64,000 bases of DNA. Origin: a virus. Shown one piece after another: positions 60,165 through 64,000 of this stretch. The DNA is taken from the IMG/VR virus record IMGVR_UViG_3300008116_000058, positions 1 to 64,000 of that record; one strand, given 5' to 3'. The translations under genes and the position numbers were made by a program. Position 1 is the stretch's first letter. Every line of letters starts with the position of its first letter. A model generated the notes under the pieces. The model saw nothing but the letters and a program-made list of their open reading frames with translations. It was not told the origin of the DNA and did not search any database.

Positions 60165-60350
60165 TCCTATTAAATTTTAAAGAACCAAATTGAAATTGGG
60201 TCGGATGTATCTATTGAACACTTTATCCATCCGACAAACAAAGTGTACCATGTACTAGCCCCGCAACCAAGAAGTTTTTTAAGAGATCTTCAATACTCTA
60301 GGGGTTGTGGTTTAACCCTCCACCATGTTGTTTACGAGAAACAACCAAAT
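60165..60350 (-). other. Stretch with hairpins but no assignable gene
   Basis: No ORF. Minus strand: TTGTTT/AAACAA hairpin after tRNA-Glu, then TCGGATG/CATCCGA (7 base pairs) followed by C-CCA at about 60198-60240, resembling a truncated tRNA of about 40 bases. Confidence 0.3.
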
Positions 60351-60426
60351 TGGTAGTCCATAGGAGAATCGAACTCCTATTAACAGGTTGAAAACCTGCT
60401 GTCCTAAACCATTAGACGAATGGACC
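60351..60426 (-). tRNA. tRNA-Glu(TTC)
   Basis: 76 bases with encoded CCA. Acceptor GGTCCAT/ATGGACT, anticodon loop TTTTCAA, T-loop TTCGATT; body like bacterial tRNA-Glu. Confidence 0.95.
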
Positions 60427-60434
60427 GTTAAAAT

Positions 60435-60507
60435 TGGAGCAGGTCCGAGGAATCACACCTCACCAACTCACTAGAATGTGAGCATGCTCTCATTACATCT
60501 GACCCGC
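60435..60507 (-). tRNA. Degenerate Gly-like tRNA with six-base anticodon loop
   Basis: 73 bases with encoded CCA; acceptor GCGGGTC/GACCTGC and D-arm resemble the two tRNA-Gly genes. The anticodon arm CTCAC/GTGAG leaves only ATTCTA in the loop, so the anticodon (perhaps TCT) is uncertain. T-loop TGTGATT with D-loop GA instead of GG. Confidence 0.55.
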
Positions 60508-60509
60508 GT

Positions 60510-60825
60510 TAAAATTCTGGAAGGACTCCTGACTACCTTCAATTTTCACAATACTACATGCATTCGTCCACAGTCCACATGGTCAATTACTCCGTGTGTT
60601 GATGACTGGTGGGCCTTATTTTCCCCACAACGACCTACGATATATCAGATATTATATTAGCTACGATGTCGTTACGCTTGGATTTCGGTTGATCGACCTA
60701 GATCCGCCATAGACTTGCCACATAGTATTATTACTCATACCTTGCCTTGGTTCTTCACCTCAGCAGTGCGTTACCCCTATAAGAAGAGTTATTCCGCCAC
60801 TAGAAATTGTCAAAGATCTAATATA
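60510..60825 (-). ncRNA. Candidate structured RNA region under a strong promoter
   Basis: About 315 bases without an ORF or tRNA, transcribed from the sigma70-type promoter at 60832-60859. Strong local structures on the minus strand include AACGAC...GTCGTT closing a 45-base arm and GTGGG/CCCAC with a GAAAATAAGG loop. It runs into the Gly-like tRNA. No known RNA family recognised. Confidence 0.35.
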
Positions 60826-60831
60826 CCCTAG

Positions 60832-60859
60832 AGTATATATAGAGTGTTGAACTTGTCAA
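60832..60859 (-). promoter_or_regulatory. Sigma70-type promoter
   Basis: TTGACA, 16-base spacer, TATACT on the minus strand, between tRNA-Lys(TTT) and the structured region. Confidence 0.65.
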
Positions 60860-60870
60860 CACAAAAAATT

Positions 60871-60945
60871 TGGTGCGTCCGGCGAGACTTGAACTCGCAA
60901 CCAACAGATTAAAAGTCTGCTGCTCTACCATTGAGCTACGAACGC
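60871..60945 (-). tRNA. tRNA-Lys(TTT)
   Basis: 75 bases with encoded CCA. Acceptor GCGTTCG/CGGACGC, anticodon loop CTTTTAA, T-loop TTCAAGT. Confidence 0.95.
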
Positions 60946-60951
60946 GTTTGT

Positions 60952-61062
60952 TTAAAGATCATCATCTTCGTACCTAGAATTCATACCACAGAACCTAGCA
61001 ACCATCAAGAGAAAAATGATGTAAATTGTAAGTCCGATAAGAAGTCCAAGTGCCAGTTTCAT
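60952..61062 (-). CDS. Tiny single-span membrane protein
   Basis: 36 residues: MKLALGLLIGLTIYIIFLLM span, then RFCGMNSRYEDDDL. SD AGGA upstream. A sigma70-type promoter at 61072-61100 ends within 10 bases of the ATG. Possibly a lysis- or membrane-acting early peptide; function unknown. Confidence 0.6.
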   Translation of the reverse strand: MKLALGLLIGLTIYIIFLLMVARFCGMNSRYEDDDL

Positions 61063-61071
61063 TATGGATAC

Positions 61072-61100
61072 ATCCTACACCGAGAATGTTGTTCTGTCAA
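61072..61100 (-). promoter_or_regulatory. Sigma70-type promoter
   Basis: TTGACA, 17-base spacer, TAGGAT on the minus strand, just before the 36-residue gene and tRNA-Lys(TTT). The implied leader is only a few bases. Confidence 0.55.
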
Positions 61101-61279
61101 CTGTTTTTGTGAGAATTTTCTTTGATCCAATCAAGACGGTGTTTGTTCACCCAATCTGTTAGTGCTTTTTCAAATCCAATATCAGCGTTGGCTTTTTCAG
61201 ATTCGATCCACTTGTGTTTAAGAATTTCATCCCGTATCTTAAGATATTTTGCATATGAAGATGTCGGTTTGGAACTCAT
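61097..61279 (-). CDS. Small basic helical protein
   Basis: 60 residues from the ATG at 61279 (the longer frame runs into tRNA-Cys). SSYAKYLKIRDEILKHKWIE, then EKALTDWVNKHRLDWIKENS: helical, Lys/Trp-containing. Late motif 5 bases before the ATG. Not recognised. Confidence 0.65.
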   Translation of the reverse strand: MSSKPTSSYAKYLKIRDEILKHKWIESEKANADIGFEKALTDWVNKHRLDWIKENSHKNS

Positions 61280-61284
61280 ACTCA

Positions 61285-61293
61285 AATAAATAG
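61285..61293 (-). promoter_or_regulatory. Candidate late promoter motif CTATTTATT
   Basis: Five bases before the ATG at 61279; a further TATTTATA copy lies at 61325-61332 next to tRNA-Cys. Confidence 0.5.
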
Positions 61294-61336
61294 TTGTTCG
61301 TAACAAAACCGTTACATTTGAATGTATAAATAAAAT

Positions 61337-61411
61337 TGGAGTTCCGTGTTGGATTTGCACCAACCTAATGCTGTTTTGCAGACAGCCGCCTAACTACTCG
61401 ACCAACGAAAC
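61337..61411 (-). tRNA. tRNA-Cys(GCA)
   Basis: 75 bases with encoded CCA. Acceptor GTTTCGT/ACGGAAC, anticodon loop CTGCAAA, T-loop TGCAAAT. Confidence 0.92.
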
Positions 61412-61417
61412 ATAAAG

Positions 61418-61496
61418 TGGGGTGTACGGCGGGATTCGAACCCGTATCTGCCAGACTCACAATCTGGGGCATTAAACCAGTTATGCTACATACACC
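61418..61496 (-). tRNA. tRNA-His(GTG)
   Basis: 79 bases including an encoded G at position -1 opposite C73, as in bacterial tRNA-His, and encoded CCA. Acceptor GTGTATG/CGTACAC, anticodon loop TTGTGAG, T-loop TTCGAAT. Confidence 0.92.
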
Positions 61497-61504
61497 ATTA
61501 AAAA

Positions 61505-61578
61505 TGGAGCCTCCAGCTGGTATCGATCCAGCGTTTCATCATTACCAATGATGTGTAATACCTTTATACTATGAAGGC
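61505..61578 (-). tRNA. tRNA-Thr(GGT)
   Basis: 74 bases with encoded CCA. Acceptor GCCTTCA/TGGAGGC, anticodon loop TTGGTAA, T-loop ATCGATA (T54 replaced by A). Confidence 0.9.
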
Positions 61579-61583
61579 AAAAG

Positions 61584-61661
61584 TGGTACTGCCGGTAGGA
61601 GTCGAACCTACAACCTTCTGATCCGTAGTCAGATGCTCTAATCCAATTGAGCTACGACAGC
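61584..61661 (-). tRNA. tRNA-Arg(ACG)
   Basis: 78 bases with encoded CCA. Acceptor GCTGTCG/CGGCAGT, anticodon loop CTACGGA, T-loop TTCGACT. Needs host TadA to read CGC/CGA through inosine. Confidence 0.93.
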
Positions 61662-61670
61662 ATTATAAAT

Positions 61671-61747
61671 TGGCGCACCCGGAGGGACTCTAACCCCCAA
61701 CCTTTCCGGTAGAAACGGATGGCTCTATACAATTGAGCTACGAGTGC
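61671..61747 (-). tRNA. tRNA-Arg(TCT)
   Basis: 77 bases with encoded CCA. Acceptor GCACTCG/CGGGTGC, anticodon loop TTTCTAC. T-loop TTAGAGT (C56 to A) with D-loop G18-T19, a compensating change. Confidence 0.9.
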
Positions 61748-61757
61748 GTTAAAATTA

Positions 61758-62159
61758 TTAGTTATGCATATTACTACCAGCTCCATATCCATTTTGTAAT
61801 TTTGGAGTATTTAAGATTTCATCTTTTGGATCTGGATACACACTGAAAAAATAATGAATGTCATCATTCTTTTTATTTGTGGAATATAATAAAAAATTTA
61901 CATTACCATTTGGATGTCCTCTACCGTCAAATATATAATAATATTCAGGATCAGTGCCAGATAAGGCTGCTTTTGGCACATCTTTAACATATTTAAAGAA
62001 CACCTCCGAAGATATTCTATATACATTATCATCATCACCTAATGTATTTTGCATCCACATAGCCGGTTCTGTAGAATCATCACCCAATCCAAATTGACAT
62101 ATTAATCCTACACAATTACCCAAATATTGTTCTTTTAGTAAACTTGATAATTTAATCAT
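61758..62159 (-). CDS. Putative internal head protein with capsid-targeting-like N-terminus
   Basis: 133 residues from the ATG at 62159. MIKLSSLLKE (L8-K9-E10) matches the ten-residue pattern of T4 internal proteins. The remainder (QYLGNCVGLICQFGLGDDST, then YYYIFDGRGHPNGNVNFLLY and HYFFSVYPDP) is a small beta-rich domain of unknown function. It lies among tRNA genes; late motif 3 bases before the ATG. Confidence 0.75.
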   Translation of the reverse strand: MIKLSSLLKEQYLGNCVGLICQFGLGDDSTEPAMWMQNTLGDDDNVYRISSEVFFKYVKDVPKAALSGTDPEYYYIFDGRGHPNGNVNFLLYSTNKKNDDIHYFFSVYPDPKDEILNTPKLQNGYGAGSNMHN

Positions 62160-62162
62160 AAC

Positions 62163-62170
62163 TATAAATA
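62163..62170 (-). promoter_or_regulatory. Candidate late promoter motif TATTTATA
   Basis: Three bases upstream of the ATG at 62159. Confidence 0.5.
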
Positions 62171-62188
62171 TATCAAACTTATTTAAGA

Positions 62189-62262
62189 TGGTAGGCAATC
62201 ACGGTTCCGCCCCGTGGTCTTTCGATTATCAGTCGAATGCTCTACTATTGAGCTAAATGCCT
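62189..62262 (-). tRNA. tRNA-Ile(GAT)
   Basis: 74 bases with encoded CCA. Acceptor AGGCATT/ATTGCCT (one T-T mismatch), anticodon loop CTGATAA. T-loop GGCGGAA and D-loop AG instead of GG: unusual elbow, 19-56 still G-C. Confidence 0.88.
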
Positions 62263-62268
62263 ATTAAA

Positions 62269-62347
62269 TGGCGAGGGTAGCCGGATTCGAACCGAGCAAG
62301 TCTGCACAGTGACAGTGTGCTATGTTAGCCAATTACACTATACCCCC
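62269..62347 (-). tRNA. tRNA-Asp(GTC)
   Basis: 79 bases with encoded CCA. Acceptor GGGGGTA/TACCCTC, anticodon loop CTGTCAC, T-loop TTCGAAT. Confidence 0.93.
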
Positions 62348-62359
62348 ATTAAAATTAAT

Positions 62360-62462
62360 CACCAACACGATAGTTAGCTCATAGGCATATTCGGTTATTG
62401 TTCGTCGTCAACAATAATCCCGCTATCTCTTTTACCACACGACCTGCTTCATAGAGTTGGTG
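62360..62462 (-). ncRNA. Candidate 103-base stable RNA in the tRNA array
   Basis: Ends pair perfectly over seven bases (CACCAAC / GTTGGTG). Inside are GATAG/CTATC and a perfect hairpin TATTGTT-GACGACG-AACAATA. No T-loop, no CCA, no anticodon arm, no ORF. Placed exactly between tRNA-Lys(CTT) and tRNA-Asp. Comparable in setting to the stable RNAs C and D in the T4 tRNA cluster. Confidence 0.5.
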
Positions 62463-62466
62463 AAAT

Positions 62467-62544
62467 TGGTGCAAGTGATGGGATTTGAACCCACAACCTT
62501 TCGGGTAAGAGCCGAATACTCTGATCCAGTTGAGTTACACTTGC
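62467..62544 (-). tRNA. tRNA-Lys(CTT)
   Basis: 78 bases with encoded CCA. Acceptor GCAAGTG/CACTTGC, anticodon loop CTCTTAC, T-loop TTCAAAT. Confidence 0.93.
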
Positions 62545-62545
62545 A

Positions 62546-62660
62546 TAAATGGTTTTCCTAGGATTTCACAGTTGTTCTCTTGTTTCGTGCCCTACTCCAA
62601 GATCTATCTAGTTCCGCCAGGTGCACCGAAATTTTGGTATCACCTGTAAAATTTGTATCT
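62546..62660 (-). other. Structured leader before tRNA-Lys(CTT)
   Basis: No ORF. Minus strand begins with hairpin CAGGTG...CACCTG enclosing ACC/GGT. Lies between the promoter at 62684-62711 and the tRNA; either a leader or another small RNA. Confidence 0.3.
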
Positions 62661-62683
62661 ATTATTGTCAACGAACGATAAAC

Positions 62684-62711
62684 ATCTTACCACACTTTAT
62701 TGTTCCGTCAA
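62684..62711 (-). promoter_or_regulatory. Sigma70-type promoter of the tRNA run
   Basis: TTGACG, 16-base spacer, TAAGAT on the minus strand; a second TTGACA lies at 62666-62671 with a weaker -10. Confidence 0.55.
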
Positions 62712-62730
62712 CAATATTCTTAAAAAAATT

Positions 62731-63483
62731 TTAAGTACTAACTGGTTTCTTTGGATAAGGTTGAACTGGTTTAACCAAGTTTGCCAGAATGTTCTTTCCT
62801 TCACTAGAGTTTGTACCGGATAAAATGTAAATATACTTATGTTTACCGTAATCAATCCGTAATTCAAACGGACTGTCAGGATTTGTTTTTAAATCACGAA
62901 CTGCATCTCCAGCAGTTTTAAATCCATATTTTTCTATCTGCGGTTTTCTATTAACCCATCTATCTTCATTTTTATCCCACAAACGTTTTCTAGTTCTACT
63001 CTTACCTAGATAAATTGCGTTTGTAGCTTGATATACAGTGCCAGTGTGTCCTTGTTCACTATCAGACCGAGTAATAATTACTTTTACTTTAGGATAATTT
63101 TGTTTGATCGTTTTATTACCTAATCCAATTACGTATGATGCCAAATTATTTTTTAATTCAGGTATTTCTTTCACTTCTGGTTTTAGATATAATCTTAACA
63201 ATTCTAATAATTCATTCTGTTTAAGTAAACTATTACCTTTATCATCCACAGCTATTTCTTGAAAATCTTGTGGCTTGGTAGTCTGTCCATATACAATAAC
63301 CCCAACCATATCTACATTGCCATCAGGCATCTTGTACATCACACCATAATTAACAGTAACCGCTGTTGGATACTTCTTTAGATAATGTTTGTTTATAAAG
63401 TCTATAACCTCAGACTTACTCTTTGGTTCTAGATATACACTATCTTTTAGAGATTCTATCAACAAACTCTTAAATGTTATCAT
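62731..63483 (-). CDS. Putative internal head protein with capsid-targeting-like N-terminus
   Basis: 250 residues from the ATG at 63483; an in-frame upstream start (63591) would cross the late motif. MITFKSLLIE (L8-I9-E10) fits the targeting pattern. Residues about 10-130 are alpha/beta (SEVIDFINKHYLKKYPTAVT; VDMVGVIVYGQTTKPQDFQE). Residues 140-245 contain NAIYLGKSRTRKRLWDKNED and FELRIDYGKHKYIYILSGTN, basic and possibly nucleic-acid binding. The C-terminus is Pro/Lys-rich. No family recognised. A packaged DNA- or RNA-acting protein is possible. Confidence 0.75.
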   Translation of the reverse strand: MITFKSLLIESLKDSVYLEPKSKSEVIDFINKHYLKKYPTAVTVNYGVMYKMPDGNVDMVGVIVYGQTTKPQDFQEIAVDDKGNSLLKQNELLELLRLYLKPEVKEIPELKNNLASYVIGLGNKTIKQNYPKVKVIITRSDSEQGHTGTVYQATNAIYLGKSRTRKRLWDKNEDRWVNRKPQIEKYGFKTAGDAVRDLKTNPDSPFELRIDYGKHKYIYILSGTNSSEGKNILANLVKPVQPYPKKPVST

Positions 63484-63487
63484 ATCG

Positions 63488-63496
63488 TATAAATAG
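63488..63496 (-). promoter_or_regulatory. Candidate late promoter motif CTATTTATA
   Basis: Four bases upstream of the ATG at 63483. Confidence 0.5.
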
Positions 63497-63738
63497 TAAA
63501 CATTGAGGATTTCACGGGGGATAATTACTTCTAGAGAGTAAGTCCCAAACGGCTGTATAGCCTTACCGTTCCACATTTTATACTCCTTCACCAGAGGGAA
63601 TCGAACCCCAGAGAAATGTGTCTATCTCAAAAATCACGACATGAATCACGACATGATGACGCGATAGATAAAAATTAGTCCAATAAATTGATATCACGTC
63701 ACAATCTATTTCAAAAAAGTATTCTGAACAAATCAACT

Positions 63739-63888
63739 TTATATGAGTGGTAGCTGCACCCACTCTCCGTCTTCCCAAGTTTCTCGTCTGGCCACATCTA
63801 AGGGCATCCACTTGGATAGTTGATATCGGAGTATAGAGGCAATAACTCTTTGTTCAGATATGAACAATCCTTTACAAGTCTTGTTCAA
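63739..63888 (-). CDS. Possible small protein with TTG start
   Basis: 49 residues, ending YQLSKWMPLDVARRETWEDG then EWVQLPLI; the composition is protein-like. No ATG in frame; a TTG at 63888 directly follows tRNA-Phe. It may be the end of a decayed gene. Confidence 0.35.
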   Translation of the reverse strand: MNKTCKGLFISEQRVIASILRYQLSKWMPLDVARRETWEDGEWVQLPLI

Positions 63889-63892
63889 AAAA

Positions 63893-63968
63893 TGGCCCGA
63901 TAGGTTGGTAACGCTCCAACGTCCCTTCGTCTTCAGCGAAGTGCTAATACTATCTCAGCTACTACCGG
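63893..63968 (-). tRNA. tRNA-Phe(GAA)
   Basis: 76 bases with encoded CCA. Acceptor CCGGTAG/CTATCGG, anticodon arm CTTCG-CTGAAGA-CGAAG. T-loop AGCGTTA and D-loop AG instead of GG; 19-56 still G-C. Confidence 0.87.
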
Positions 63969-64000
63969 ATTATAAATTAAATTGACAAGTCAAAGGAATC

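Noticed and set aside
63484-63591. Upstream extension of the gene at 62731-63483 to an ATG at 63591
   Set aside because: The extension crosses the late motif, and the inner ATG restores the capsid-targeting pattern shared with three other proteins.
63590-63612. Isolated T-arm-like GGGGTTCGATTCCCT as a possible attachment site
   Set aside because: No integrase or acceptor pairing nearby, and a T4-like lytic phage would not integrate; more likely a tRNA scrap.

Overview
The window is part of a large tailed-phage genome of the T4 superfamily (contractile-tail myovirus type). On the minus strand it carries recognisable relatives of T4 gp23 (capsid), gp22 (scaffold), gp21 (prohead protease), gp20 (portal), gp17 (terminase), gp46/47, gp61-like primase, gp6, gp25, a gp5-like hub protein and gp55 (late sigma). 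Gene order follows T4 logic but protein lengths, fusions and accessory genes do not match any phage I can name, so I would call it an uncultured, distant T4-like phage of a Gram-negative bacterium. The Gram-negative host is inferred from a signal-peptide beta-barrel protein and from sigma70-type promoters. Both window ends lie inside the genome: the capsid gene is cut at base 1.

Layout: 1-14.2 kb is the head module (capsid, scaffold, a frameshifted Gly/Pro-rich head gene, protease, several small head genes, portal, large terminase). A two-gene plus-strand cassette (2.7-4.2 kb) interrupts it. 14.2-22.4 kb holds a flavodoxin-like protein, a structural protein, a single-chain Mre11-Rad50 fusion, primase and a RuvC-like resolvase. 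22.4-42 kb is the tail, baseplate and adhesin module, with PKD, leucine-rich, dockerin-like, FG-GAP and DNRLRE domains. 42-51.7 kb holds the late sigma factor, membrane proteins, Hsp20, two glycosyltransferases, an HD protein, an Ig/IPT protein, PhoH and many small genes. From 51.7 kb to the end lies an RNA-rich region: one tmRNA, about 26 tRNA genes nearly all with encoded CCA, several structured RNAs that are not ordinary tRNAs, and protein genes between them. Those include a sulfotransferase, two methyltransferases, FeoA, two small basic paralogues, an HNH endonuclease, GDP-fucose synthase and a porin-like protein.

Regulation visible in the sequence: a directional motif CTATTTATA (or TATTTATT/TATTTATG) lies 3-30 bases upstream of at least 15 genes on either strand, the tmRNA included. 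It often comes directly after a rho-independent terminator, and is the best candidate for the late promoter read by the gp55-like sigma. A smaller set of TTGACA-16/17-TATAAT-type promoters sits in the RNA-rich region and probably represents host-sigma early promoters.

Most notable observations: (1) a phage tmRNA with a 27-residue lysine-rich tag; (2) the Mre11-Rad50 single polypeptide; (3) four proteins, one of them flavodoxin-like, sharing a ten-residue N-terminus with L8-x-E10 that matches the T4 capsid-targeting signal, which suggests a set of packaged and injected proteins; (4) tRNAs with altered D- and T-loops in which the 19-56 elbow pair is preserved by compensating changes; (5) a class II tRNA with a UAU anticodon and several unassigned structured RNAs.
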